NCBI GenBank assembly: GCA_036417435.1
Contig: CM070902.1
Coordinates: forward strand, 140,295,886 to 140,359,885
Direction of reading: 5' to 3'
DNA from: Inia geoffrensis
Lineage: Eukaryota; Chordata; Mammalia; Artiodactyla; Iniidae
DNA length: 64,000 nt
The translations under genes were made by a program, and so were the position numbers. The notes beneath the pieces are model-generated. The model was not told the origin of the DNA, searched no databases, and saw only the letters and a program-made list of their open reading frames with translations. Positions 49,325 to 61,149 of the stretch are shown piece by piece (the first letter of the stretch is position 1; every line of letters starts with the position of its first letter).

Positions 49325-49855
49325 GGATGGTTAATTTTATGTCAACTTGACTATGTCGTGGGGTCTCCAGATATTTGGTCAGACATTATTCCGAGAGTTT
49401 CTGAATGAGATTAACATTTAAATCGGTAGGCTTTGTAAAGCAGGTTGTCCTTCCTGATGTGGATGGGCCTCATCCAATCAGTTGAAGGCCTGACTAGCAG
49501 AAAAAGGCTGAGCATACCCTGAGTAGAGAGAATTCTACTTTCTTGACTGCCTTGGAACTGAGACATCACTTTTTCCTGCCTTTGTCCTCAAACTAACATA
49601 TTGGCTCCTTTTGGGTTTTGAGCCTAGTGCCCCTCAGTCTGGAACTACACCATTCATTTTCCAGATTTTTATGCTTTTTGGCTTGGAGTAGAATTACACC
49701 ATCGGCTCTCGTGGTTCTTCTGCTTGCTAACTCCCCCTGCAGAGACTTGTCAGCCTCCATAATTATGTGAGCCACTTTCTTAAAATAAATAAAATACATA
49801 TCTCTGTCTTGTTGGTTCTGTTTCTCTGGAGGACTCTGTTTTTCATACGACAAAT
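49325..49855 (+). mobile_element. Solo ERVL/MaLR-type LTR (MLT2-like)
   Basis: The run starts ggatggttaattttatgtca then acttgac, continues gatatttggtcagacattat, gatgtggatgggcctcatcc, aatcagttgaaggcctga and ggaactacaccattc, and finishes ttgttggttctgtttctctg before ggaggactctg. These segments fit an ancient ERVL-related LTR in sense orientation. It contains an internal partial duplication of the 'ctggaactacaccat' region. There is no internal retroviral sequence next to it. The family name is from memory. Confidence 0.75.
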
Positions 49856-50822
49856 TTCATCTGTTGTGCAAAGAGAGGGTTATCTGGCTCCCCAGATGTT
49901 CTGGGCTCCAATAAGACAGTCCATTTTACAACTCCTGCCCCAGTTCTTCCTAGAGATTAAAGGAGCTCCCAAGGCCTGTGATCACGGGCACTGCTGAGGG
50001 CCACAGACTTTTGGCTTGGAGAACTCTAATACAGAGGCAAAGAGGTACCAGTGAGTAAAAAAGCATCCCTGCCCTGAATTTTTACATGAAAATTTTAACC
50101 TTTCTGTTGGTATTAATTATACTTTGCTTTAGTCTTCCTCTCCCTACCCCATTAACAATATTTTTTAATATTTTAATTTGTTAATATTTTGTCCATTTTT
50201 AATAATTATTTTTTTTCCTGCTTGTTTCTTTGGTGTCTGTCATTCATATGAGTTTTCCTCTAATGACTAGTGGCCCTTTGTGCTCATGTTTAAGTGTATT
50301 GTACAAAAGTCTATGTGCCTATGTATGTGCTGTCTGCTGGTGATGAATGGGCTTTATTTTAAATGTTACCATGGCTTCTCATTTTTCTCAGAGAACACTT
50401 CTCTAATATTGCTTGATGTCTCATGGTTCAGTAAGCATACTTTCAAGTTATTTTGTTTTTTTACAGTACGGCTTTTTAAAGTGGTCAGAGGTTTACTCCT
50501 CTGGAACGTAAATGTCCAGTCTCTTACCATGGTTGGGATGGCCATCGATATGAGAAGAGGAGCTCAGATTCTGTGTTTTTATACCAGCTTTTATTCATTT
50601 AAACTCTTTTCATCCCTGTCCCTCAGCCATCCATATGTGTAATCAGTGCCTTCAATTCTTGGCCTTTCTAAGGGTTTTGTAACAAGCATTTGTCTGCTTC
50701 TTCAAGTTATTTCCCTTCAGGTTGTAGAGAAACTTTTTAACCCTCTCTCATTACTCTTGTCCTCTCTTTATTATTTTTGTTCTTATTTTTTGCTGTTTGA
50801 CCAAAGTCACTCATTTTATACC

Positions 50823-51036
50823 TTTTTTTTTTTTTTTTTTTTTTGCGGTACGCGGGCCTCTCACTGCCGTGGCCTCTCCCGTTGCGGAGCACAGGCTCCG
50901 GACGCGCAGGCTCAGCAGCCATGGCTCACGGGCCCAGCCGCTCCGCGGCATGTGGGATCTTCCCAGACCAGGGCACGAACCCACGTCCCCTGCATCGGCA
51001 GGTGGACTCTCAGCCACTGCGCCACCAGGGAAGCCC
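50823..51036 (-). repeat. CHR-1-like SINE
   Basis: A full-length minus-strand copy starting gggcttccctggtggcgcag with an intact body (ggcccagccgctccgcggca on this strand) and an A-tail of about 22 residues. The flanks share only tatac plus a T-run, so the target-site duplication is uncertain. Confidence 0.95.
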
Positions 51037-54000
51037 TATACTTTTTTATTTTAAGAGTAGAACATAGTTGAGTGATTTTCTAGCCCACTGGAATAATTAA
51101 AAAAAAAAATTGATATATATTTAATGTCAATATCGATGGCTTGACTAAGAAAGAAAAAAAGGTGGCAACATGGAGTATATGTAGTCTATCTTGTCAATCT
51201 GTAGCTTGATTTTATTTGCTTTAGAGCATGGTACTATTTGGGAATTACTTTTAAAATTTAGATAAATTCATGTGCTGTACTCAAGACACTAAGATATGTT
51301 GTAGGAGATTATCAAATTTGTAGAAAACTGTCAAGTTCACTTTAGGGAAGGTAAGTTGTATGAAAATATTATAAATTAATATAGAGCACATTTATTGGTG
51401 CCCTTTTTCTCTATGTTTGTTGATGGTGGGGAGGCATAGAATTAATTTAGTTGATGAAGTCTTTTTTTCCCCAACCCAAGTTTGGTGGACTTTTACCACC
51501 AAAAGCACATGTTTGAAAATTGGTGTAACTCTGTTTATTTACTAGATTTCACTAATATATACTATCTCTGTTGTTGTTGTTGTATGACTTAAGAGTATTA
51601 GTAAGCTAAGAGTATATTTTAGTAAAAATTGACTAGTCAACAGTTATGGCCTTTAGGAAGTGATAGTCAATTAAATACAGCTTAGAACAGGTATGAAATT
51701 ATTGACTCAGTTGTGTTTTGAGTCCTTCCTCTCCAAAGTGCTGAAATGTGTTTTAAAATTACTTAGCTGCATTAGTGGTTGGATTTGAGGCTTTTAACAT
51801 GTTTTTCATCAATACCTCTGGGAAAAGAATAACCAGAACCTTTAAATGTACGGTGCATTTTGCATTGCTATATAATTGTAAATACTATGATGAAATATTG
51901 AAATGATCATGAGAGATGATAACCATTAAGCTTTTCTTTCAACTGTTAAAACTCACTAAAGGCTATTTTGAGCTGTGGTTTGTGAAATTGTTTAGACTAG
52001 CACCTTCTTTAGTAATTGTCTCAGAAGTGCAGAAAATGCTTTAGGATAGCATGAATCTTCTTTGTAGTTTAGGTGACTTCCTTAAGGATTGTAGTCAGTG
52101 TTTTAGTATGGAGAAAACTTGTTGGCTTTGACTAACAGCTGGGTTTATTAAAACAAATTAATTTCCTATTCTCATGGGTTTCAGCTTCTTTTTACCTGGG
52201 TTATTAATTCCTATCAGTATATTTTTATGTACCTGATATGTGATATTTTATTAAATGTTAAATAGTTTATAATTAGGAATGGATTATAGGCAAATTAAAA
52301 CTCTGATATCTTTAAGAATTGTGAGATTTTTTAACTACCCAAAGCATAGGTAAGATTTGTATTTTCACTTCATTTCTCATTTTGTCTAATTATTTTAACT
52401 GGTGAAAAAGTTTTATTCCAGGTGTTTAGGTAGCTGTTACTACAAGTTAAATAATATGAGTTTATAAATGATGTTTGAGAAAACAAGAATCCAGATGTAT
52501 TAGCAGTCATAAATATGTTTCTGAGCTTTTGTAAGAAAAATTGGACTCTTCCAGTTCTATGTGTATCTTCATGTCTAATTTGTTTTTAATTTAAAAGAAA
52601 AATATTGTGACATACCAATTTAAGTTGAGGTCATAAAATTTTTAGACGGTAATATTTTTATAGTTATAGTAACTTTAACTAGTTTTCTATCTGACCTAAA
52701 TCATGCTGTTTAAAATCTTTGTGAAATTTAAATTTACATTATCAGTAAAAGTTTGTATACATAAATGAAAATAAAATCAAAATGATATTTACCTGTATAC
52801 TTAAAATTTGAGTGTCTCTACTGTTACCTATGTTTTTCATGTGGGCTTTGAGTTTTGTATGACATAAAAATCCCCACCTGTTGCCGTTTTAAATCAGAGA
52901 AAATGGTTTTGAGAAAAATAATACTAGTAGATACTTTTTAAAATAAAATGTGTGACCTAAAGAATTATACATGGGGTAACCTCTTGCCTTTCTTCCTAAT
53001 TTCTTTTTTTCTAGCAAGAAAAGTAACTTAATTTTCTTTCTACTAAATTTAATTTCCCTTTTGAGATTTTTCCCTCAAGTAAGTGATCTAAAGGAAAACT
53101 CAGTTTCAGGTCTTGCCCCCTCATACTCTGGTGCTGTATCAGATTTCCAGGTGGCTTGCTGAGAGTGCTCTGTTGGGCATAAGAGCTGAGGAGTGAGATT
53201 TTGCTTCTGTTCCTTGACTAGGGCATCCCTCTGTTACCATCCTTTCTGATTCCCTGCTGTCTGTCAACAAAGGTCACAGCTGTGCTTTCCTCATCCCCCC
53301 AAAGCCTCAACTATGTGTACATCTTTCTGTGATAATTTTCTGACTCCTCCAAGGGCACGTGTTACTGTGAGGCTGTTTTAGGTCCATCTACCATTAAATC
53401 TGTCTCTATCTACTCTTCCTGTGCATTACTAGGTTTAGGGCAACTCTTTGAGTCTTGGCATCTCCCTGTGCTCTGCCTCGGAAGTGAGGTGTGGAACCTT
53501 CTGGACCAGGATCAAAAAACTTACCTGCGGTTTCTGCTGTTTTCTCTTTTCTTCCTCCTATTTCTGAGAAGAGTGGAGGGTATGACACATCCTTTTCTCT
53601 CAGAGATTTACTTCTTCATGGAGTTTGATTGCTTTCCTTTGTATTGTCTGTCTGTTTACTTCATTTTGCTGGAAAGAAAAGGATTTTAAATTAGATGGGT
53701 ATTTCCATTTATCCTTGACTTGGTTTACCTTAGTGAAAGAAATATAAGATCTCTATTTTGTTGTTTCAGTATGCTGGCAATTGTGAATTTTGACACTATA
53801 TATTTTGGACTTATGAGCCACAAATTTCTAAATGTTTGAAAGTTGTTGAATCATAAAATCACACATCTTTAAGAATTTTTTTAAGGGGGTATCGAGGGCC
53901 TAGAGATGTATAGTGATCTGTTTATGGACATATCCTGTTAGTGTCATAGTCAGTTTGAGAACATAGATCCCATGACTTCTTGTTCCTCAGCAGCACATTG

Positions 54001-54668
54001 CTTTATCTTCTCACCTAGTCCTGGCCAATTACTACCCTCAAATGTCTGACTGACTTTATATCTACTTTTCATTCTACTGTATATGTTCTGTTAGTATATT
54101 CTTGCTGACACTATTCATGAAATAGAACTCTATAACAAAATTATGGCAAACAGCCATTTCAGTCCTGAGGGCCACCTTGGGTTTTTCGAAACATGAAAGT
54201 AATAAATACTGGGGATAAAAAGGACAAAGTAGCTGTGAAAAGATGAGGCTTAAAACTAAATCAGAATTTGGCATGACACAGAACAGTCTTCAGGGGTGAA
54301 ATTACATGGAATTAAAAACTCTTCAAGGTGTTAGATTCAGAATATATGAATACTGCTTATTATAACAGTGGTAAGGTCCCCAGCACTGTCTTTTGTTTTG
54401 ACCATTATAAAAGGACAAAAAAGATTAGTTAAGGGACATTATGTAGGTGGAATATAAGGGCTCTTCAGTTTTAAGGAACATAAAGATTATGTATATATGT
54501 CTAGCTCTTTAAAAAATACACATACGCATGCATTGGCATTTCTCAAATCTAGCTACATTTCAATTCATGTGGGTCCAGCTTTATTGGATTAATGCGTATT
54601 TTATATATGTTTTGAGATGAGGATTAAAAAAATTCATTTCTGTATATATTACTGGTTAATTTTATTCT
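51037..54668. other. LRBA intron, mostly unrecognised
   Basis: 51040-53070 is AT-rich and apparently unique. 53090-53520 is distinctly less AT-rich and may be a degraded LTR or L1 UTR, but I could not match it. 53880-54010 weakly resembles MIR. Confidence 0.4.
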
Positions 54669-55040
54669 GGGGCTTTTTTAAGAAAAAAGCTGAGTCAGGT
54701 CTTAATTGGGGCATCAGGGATCTTCGTTGGGGCACTCAGGCTCTTTGTTGCAACACGTGGGCTTCTCTCTAGTCGTGTTGCGCGGGCTTGTCTGTAGCTG
54801 TGGTACACAGGCTCCAGAGCATGCGGGCTCAGTAGTTGCAGCACGGGGGCTCTCTAGTTGTGGTGCTTGGGCTCCAGAGCACGTGGGGTCTGTAGTTGCC
54901 TCACACAGGCTCTCTAATTTTGGAGCGCAGGCTTACTTGCCCTGCGGCATGTGGGATCTTAGTTCCCCAGCCAGGGATTGAACCCACGTCCCCTGCATTG
55001 GAAGATGGATTCTTAACCACTGGACCACCAGGGGGCTTTT
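54669..55040 (-). repeat. Older long CHR-type SINE
   Basis: The element (about 54681-55031) reads on the minus strand from ggtggtccagtggttaagaa through cagggacgtgggttcaatcc and a long body with many 'agcccgcgtgctcc / gcaactac' units. Short similar flanks (ggggctttttta at 54669; ggggctttta at 55032) may be the target-site duplication. It is more diverged than the other copies. Confidence 0.8.
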
Positions 55041-55656
55041 AAATGGATAACTTATTCATAAAGAATATATTAATAATTTTTTACCATCTTTTGCTAATTC
55101 ATATGCTAGTAAATTATAGTTTTTCAGCTTACAAGTAGTCTAGCCAAATTCACTGATCTCTCGTCTCTTTCTTAATCATTAAACATCAATTTTTGTAGAA
55201 TGTGCGCTATTATTAAGTTTAGGGAGCTACTTAATTCCATCTTCCCCTCATTTGGGGTGATGCATCTCTTAAAGAAACAAAAACAAAACCTCTGTCCTTG
55301 GTCTTCTTTGCTGCCTTCCTTTCAAACTGTTTCAGTTAAATTAGTAGGATATAATGGTACAGAACTAAAAGGGCAAGATAAATATAGATAGGCTCATTTA
55401 GTTTATATAGAATCAAATTGTTGCGAACTTGTTTAGTTTACTTTTTAATGTCAACTATTTATGTGTTCATGGAGCTGCAATGGGTAGGCAGCATGTTTAA
55501 CAAAACTTTTCCATTAAGATCTTTTGGAACTTAATTTCCATTAAATCAATTTCAATTAAGTATGAAATTGATATGGGTGATGTTTTTCATAATTATTGTT
55601 TTAAAGAAATAACGTACTGAGTGAAATTTGTTCAGCTATTTTCTGCTATTTTTTAG

Positions 55657-55721
55657 GAGTGGCAGAATTCTATTCAGAAGAATGCAGGCCTTGCTTTTAT
55701 TGAACTTGTCAACGAAGGAAG
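55657..55721 (+). CDS. LRBA: LRBA internal exon (EWQNSIQKNAGLAFIELVNEG)
   Basis: This is a 65-nt exon with a good acceptor (gctattttttag) and donor gtaatc. It starts in phase 0, carries 21 codons (EWQNSIQKNAGLAFIELVNE, then G), and ends with AG, the first two bases of an Arg or Ser codon completed beyond the window. The VNEG ending fits LRBA as I remember it; NBEA has INEG at this point. The next expected peptide (beginning LL in LRBA) is not found in the remaining 8.3 kb, so the downstream intron runs off the window. Confidence 0.9.
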
Positions 55722-56245
55722 GTAATCTATTTTATATCCATGTATATTTTACTTTAAAATGTTATTGTTATTGTATTTTTGCCATCAGAACTGATATTTT
55801 TGGTACTATATTGTTTTTGCAGTCAGTGATATAGTGAGCTTAGATATTAATTATTACAAATATTTCAATATTTAATCATTTTGTTCTCTTCACGTTTATG
55901 TGCTTAATGATAAAGTCAGTTCTTTGTTTTTCAGTAAGTAAACCTTTGGCAAAAGTATACTGATGATTCTATTAGCAGATATAAGCAAAACTGATACTTA
56001 TTTGGACTTCCTAGAAAATTCTATTATATTTGTAGAGCCAATAAATAGACTAATATGGTCTATATTATCTCTCTTATGTCATGGCCTGGGCATAAGGGAA
56101 GAAGAATTCAAGGAAAGAATAGTCAGTAGTAGGAAAGAAAAGTGAAGTACAGAGATATAAAGAAAGATACAAGGAAAAAATGGATTTAAGAAAGTGAGAG
56201 AATTAAAGGGTAAGAATAAATTGAGGACTGCTTTGGGTCTGTTTT
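55722..56245. other. Downstream LRBA intron, nothing recognised
   Basis: AT-rich sequence following the exon that ends at 55721; no feature that I can support. Confidence 0.5.
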
Positions 56246-56609
56246 GTGTCAGTTGATTTTTTCTTTTTTTAATAAATAAATTTATTTATTTATTTATTTT
56301 GGATGTGTTGGGTTTTTGTTGCAGCCCGCGGGCTTTCTCTAGTTGTGGTGAGTGGGGCTACTCTTCGTTGGCAGTGTGCAGGCTTCTCATCGCGGTGGCT
56401 CTTGTTGCGGAGCACGGGCTCTAGGCGTGCGGGCTTCAGTAGTTGTGGCTCGCGGGCTCTAGAGCACAGGCTCAGTAGTTGCGGCATATGGGCTTTGCTC
56501 CGCGTGCATGTGGGATCTTCCCGGCCCAGGGCTCGAACTCGTGTCTCCTGCATTGGCAGGTGGATTCTTAACCACTGCGCTACCAGGGAAGCCTGTGGCA
56601 GTTGATTTT
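56246..56609 (-). repeat. Long CHR SINE (CHR-2-like) with target-site duplication
   Basis: The element (56261-56594), minus strand, starts ggcttccctggtagcgcagt, has the B-box region gttcgagccctgggcc and the long CHR body, and ends in an aaataaataaat-type tail. The flanks gtg(t/g)cagttgatttt (56246-56260 and 56595-56609) are a one-mismatch duplication. Confidence 0.95.
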
Positions 56610-56869
56610 GGATTACTTGGACTGAAGACCCAGGGTATAGATTAAAAGGTGTGATTGGCTGCCATTGGAAATAGAACTCTGAACAAAATTATTGTTTAAG
56701 AATGTTTTTTATACTGTTCTGTCTAGAGTTGAGAGACTGACACCATCACTATAGGAATAATTTGAACTAGCAACTAGGAATTTAGCCTCTGTCTCGTTAA
56801 TGTTGTGGAAAAGGGTACTGTTAACTTTACTTTATGGTAAATGCTACTAAAATTATTTCACTCAGTAAA

Positions 56870-57535
56870 TAATTATAGGTGCTCACAGACTAGTGTTGAA
56901 TACAAATAAATAAACCTGCAACTAATGCCATATGGTAAATTCTGTGCTAGAAGTATTTACATATAGGTTATTAAGGTAGGAATGTGAAAAAAGAGAAAGA
57001 CTACACATTTTAGTTCAGAAGAATTAGGTAGAACCTCCCCAGGGAAACATGATTCCTGAGATGTATTTTCAAGGATGAGTAAGGTTAGTAATGTAGACTT
57101 TGGAAAAGTGGGGATTATGGATAAATTGGAGGACATATGTGTGAAAAGCATTCTAAATAGAGGGAATAGAATGAAGATACTGTGATGTGGGAAGGTGTGT
57201 ATGTACGTGTGTGAGTGTGTGTGCATGTGTATGTGTGTGATTGTTGGAATAGAATTGGTTATTTGGACCATAAAAGGTCTAATGTGGTGTATTTGGATTT
57301 TCATCTAAAGGCAATGGGAAGCCTTGAAAGGTCTTAAGAAAGTATTATCATTGTGATACTTGGGTTTTGTGAGGATAACTAGCAGTGATGTTTAGGATGG
57401 GTTGAAGCAGAGGAGACCTAATTGAAATCAAGAACAATAACAAGGCTATTGCAGTGATCTGTATGAGAAACAGAGCTAAGTTGTAGTCTGGAGTCTGGAA
57501 GGTGTTGGGAAATCAATAAATATTTCTCAATGAGT
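56870..57535 (-). repeat. L2 LINE fragment, antisense
   Basis: In order: attataggtgctcacagact, ttcaaggatgagtaaggtta, gaaaagcattctaaatagag, gcaatgggaagccttgaaag and aggctattgcagtgatctgt. These match the reverse complement of L2. A TG-rich run (57188-57242) interrupts it. It is non-coding. Confidence 0.75.
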
Positions 57536-57767
57536 GAATGACTAATAATTTAGTCTTTTAGCAAAAATTTCAAAGTGCTTATTCATCAAAAAAAAATAAC
57601 TCTTTGGCTGAATTTCAACACTGAGGTATTAGATGCTTTTAAAGTTTATATATAGAAAAAGAGTTAGTGAGTGCTGTTGATCGAATATGTATTTGTTCTA
57701 CTTAATGCAAAACACTGATTAGCATTAGTTCTTTTTTTTAAGAGAAGTGGTTATAAAAGTCTATTTT

Positions 57768-58850
57768 GCAAGTGAAGCAACTGACAAAGGATTAATCTCC
57801 AAAATTTAAAAGCAGCTCATGCAGCTCGATATCAAAAAAACAAACAACCCAATCCAAAAATGGGCAGAAGACCTAAATAGACATTTCTCCAAAGAAGATG
57901 TACAGATTGCCAACAAACACATGAAAGAATGCTCAACATCATTAATCATGAGAGAAATACAAATCACAACTACAGTGAGGTATCACCTCACACCAGTCAG
58001 AATGGCCATCATCACAAAATCTACAAACAATAAATGCTGGAGAGGGTGTGGAGAAAAGGGAACCCTCATACACTGTTGGTGGGAATGTAAATTGATACAG
58101 CCACTATGGAGAACAGTATGGAGGTTCCTTAAAAAACTAAAAATAGAACTACCACATGACCCAGCAATCCCACTACTGGGTATATACCCTGAGAAAAGTA
58201 TAATTCAAAAAGAGTCATGTACCAAAATGTTCATTGCAGCTCTATTTACAATAGCCAGGACTTGGAAGCAACCTAAGTGTCCATCAACAGATGAATGGAT
58301 AAAGAAGATGTGGCACATATATACAATGGAATATTACTCAGCCATAAAAAGAAACGAAATTGAGCTATTTGTAATGAGGTGGATAGATTTAGAGTCTGTC
58401 ATACAGAGTGAAGTAAGTCAGAAAGAGAAAGACAACTGTATGCTAACACATATATATGGAATTTAAGGGAAAAAAATGTCATGAAGAACCTAGGGGTAAG
58501 ACAGGAATAAAGACACAGACCTACTAGAGAATGGACTTGAGGACACGGGGAGGGGGGAAGGGTAAGCTGTGACAAAGTGAGAGAGAGGCATGGACATATT
58601 TACACTACCAAATGTAAGGTAGATAGCTAGTGGGAAGCAGCCGCATAGCACAGGGAGATCAGCTCGGTGCTTTGTGACCGCCTGGAGGGGTGGGATAGGG
58701 AGGGTGGGAGGGAGGGAGACGCAAGAGGGAAGAGATATGGGAACATATGTATATGTATAACTGATTCACTTTGTTATAAAGCAGAAACTAGCACACCACT
58801 ATAAAGCAATTATACTCCAATAAAAATGTTAAAAATAAAATAAAATAAAC
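57768..58850 (+). mobile_element. 5'-truncated cetartiodactyl L1, sense to LRBA
   Basis: It begins inside late ORF2 (caactgacaaaggattaatc) and runs through the ORF2 end, the 3' UTR (gaggacacggggaggggg; gtggg...agcagccgcatagc) and the terminal ttatactccaataaaaatgt plus an A-rich tail. The same family occurs antisense at 46414-47390. It lies in the same orientation as the gene, so its polyadenylation-type signal (aataaaaa) faces with transcription. Confidence 0.95.
57819..58466 (+). pseudogene. L1 ORF2 C-terminal fragment, open for 215 codons
   Basis: This is the last part of L1 ORF2p, downstream of the reverse transcriptase. Recognisable segments are [20 protein letters not shown], the Cys-rich [10 protein letters not shown] stretch, [37 protein letters not shown] and SAIKRNE, ending HIYGI at what looks like the natural stop. 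A stop a few codons upstream (aaaatttaa) interrupts the frame, and the endonuclease and reverse-transcriptase domains are absent. The first Met is simply the first available one, not a real start. It cannot support transposition. Confidence 0.9.
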
Positions 58851-58929
58851 AAATGAATTTATAAGGTGAAAAAAAAATTTTTTTGTTTAGGTTCTCCTAA
58901 GTCTAAATGCCCTCCATTATGCAAGTTAG

Positions 58930-59065
58930 TGTTACAGTTAGTAGGTAAGGCAACATACTCTTGTGATTAATAGTTTTAGCTTTGAAGTTAGCCTTGGGTT
59001 CAAGTTTCAGCTTTGATATATGGGAAGTACTTTTAACTTCTGTGAGCATCCGTTTCCACATCTGT
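58930..59065 (+). repeat. MIR-like SINE fragment
   Basis: The segment 'gattaatagttttagctttg', 'gttagccttgggttcaagtt', 'tcagctttgatatatgggaa' and 'catccgtttccacatctgtt' follows a MIR family order in sense orientation. Confidence 0.65.
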
Positions 59066-60700
59066 TCATTCAGCCAGTATTTATTATGCACTGACTGTGT
59101 ACCATGACTTGTCCTTGATTCTGGGGATACAGCAATAAACAAAACAGATAAGGATTCTTTTTTTTGTAGATCTTACATTTGAACAGTCATTGGCAGACTA
59201 TGAACAATAAACAAAATAAGTAGTGGATTATATATGAAAGGTGGTAAGTTGTTTGGAAAAATAATGTGAAGGCAGGTTGAGGGAAATGGTGATTTTTAAA
59301 CGAAATATAAAGGTTTGATACCTTTATAGAGTAGTTTAAATAGAGTGGTTATATTACAGATCACTGAGCAATTGACATGTAAGCAAGCACTTGAATGATG
59401 TGAAGGAGTTAAACAAAGGGGCATGTAGGGGAAAAGCATTCCAGTCCTAGGGAACAGCCAGTAAACAGATGAAAGCTTCCCTGGCATATTTGAGGAATGA
59501 GGCTAGTATAGCAAGAACAAGTGATCATAGTGGAGAGAAGTAAGAAATGAGGTCAGAGACATAGGGCAAGATTTGTGTAGAGCCTTTGCAATTCGTTCTG
59601 CAGGAGATAACATTCATTGCAGGATTTTGAGTAGAGGAGGGAGACAATCTCCCTTATGTTTAGAAGGCTGATTTATGTAAGAATTTAAGGGTAGAAGCAA
59701 AGAGATCAACTGGGGCACTACTGTAGTAACTCTAGTTAAACGTGATGGTGTTGCGGACTAGGACAGCAGCAGTAGAGGAGGTAAGAAGCAGTAGGATTAT
59801 GAATATATTTTGTAGGTAGAGTTGATAGGATTTACTAATGGATTGGATGTGGATTGTGAGACAAAGCTAGGAGTCAAGTATTACTCTTAAGATTTTTGGC
59901 TTCTGCAGCTGAAAAGATGGTGTTTCTATCAACCAGATGGAAAAGGCTGTGGAAAAAACTGTTGTTGGGGAAGATCAGGAATTCAGTTTTTGGAAATACT
60001 GATTTTTATATCTGTAGTAGACATCCAGGTAGAGGCAGTTGTTAATTATTTCTCCAGACTAGAGATCTAAACTTGAGTGTTATAAGAATATAGATGATAT
60101 TTAATGCCTTGAGATTAGATGAAATCATTCAGGTGGTAGGGTGATGACTGAGATTTGACCGTGGGCGCAAAAGTTGTTTCTGACTTGGTCAGGAGTAGTT
60201 TTGGGAGAGTGGTGTGGAAAAAAGCCTATTTGCAGTGAATTTAGAAAAGAAGAAGAGAATAAGAGAAGAGGAATTATAGAATGTGTATAAACAGTCCTTT
60301 AGAGGAATTTTGCTACAAAGGGGAGCAAAAATAAAATGGAGTGGGGGGAATAGAGTCAAGGGAAGTAGGGTTTTTAAAAAATGAGAACAAGAGAACAGTT
60401 TCATGGTAAGGAGTGGGGAAGTTAATGTAGAAGAGATAGGTGAGAATTTCTGGAGTGATGTTTTTAAGTTGATTTGAGAGTGGGTGAATTTGTATGCAAA
60501 TGGGGGTTTGGCTTTAAAGTAGAGCATGGATGGGTCGTTTACAGTAACCTGGGAAGGCATTTTATGTAGTTGCAGAGTCTGGGAGGTAAATATGGAAGTA
60601 GAGTTAGAGTTCGGTTTCAGTGGGTTTAGGTTTTGCCAAGTGAATATGGGGGAGAGAAGGCCAAGGGAGTCTCTTTGTGCTAGAGAGTGATTGTAATCAT
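59066..60700 (-). mobile_element. Large L2 LINE, antisense (1.6 kb)
   Basis: This is the longest L2 here. It begins cattcagccagtatttatta then tggggatacagcaataaaca (L2 3' end) and continues through gagacaatctcccttatgtt, ggattggatgtggattgtga, ggggaagatcaggaattcag, gacatccaggtagaggcagt and ttttgctacaaaggggagca in reverse-complement L2 order. It therefore spans the region that encoded the L2 (CR1-like clade) reverse transcriptase. An internal deletion joins the segment near 60130 to that near 60150. A 172-codon minus-strand frame (60189-60707) is an ORF2 remnant without identifiable catalytic motifs. Confidence 0.85.
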
Positions 60701-61149
60701 TGACCACAGGATTATGATTATTAAGCTAGGTAAAGAGGAGAGTGACTGTAAAGAAAACGATAGGATGGATGGATTGGAGCGCTAAGGACTGTTAAGAGTT
60801 GTGATAGTAATAGAATGAGTGAGCTATTAACATGAGAGTTAGTAGTTTAGAGAGTGGGGCGAGTAGAACCAAGGCCATTCAGTTATTGGAAATGATGAGG
60901 TCTGGCATATGACCGTGCAATAAATGGCTGAGGTAGGGTGGAAGACAAGCTCAGAGAAGGAGAGGAGTTCAGGGAACTGTCAGACCAGGCTCTCAGTCAG
61001 CTTGGAATCTCATGTTTGTAGACTGTGTTGCTTACCATCCCTCATCAGTGGTGTCTCTACATACCCCCAAATAATTTCCATTTATTTCTCCTTGCTTTTA
61101 GTTTTTGGATCACTGTCACTTTCTCCAACACTGTTCTTATAATAATTCC
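60701..61149. other. Downstream LRBA intron, nothing recognised
   Basis: A purine-rich part (60720-60970) may still be very degraded L2; the rest is unrecognised. Confidence 0.4.

Noticed and set aside
5962..55721. Assignment of the exons to NBEA (neurobeachin) instead of LRBA
   Set aside because: The conserved exons alone could fit either, but the SVVSSVDSAQASD/RSSNAKLP linker and the VNEG ending fit LRBA as I remember it. A blastp search would settle this; a higher NBEA score over the linker would overturn it.
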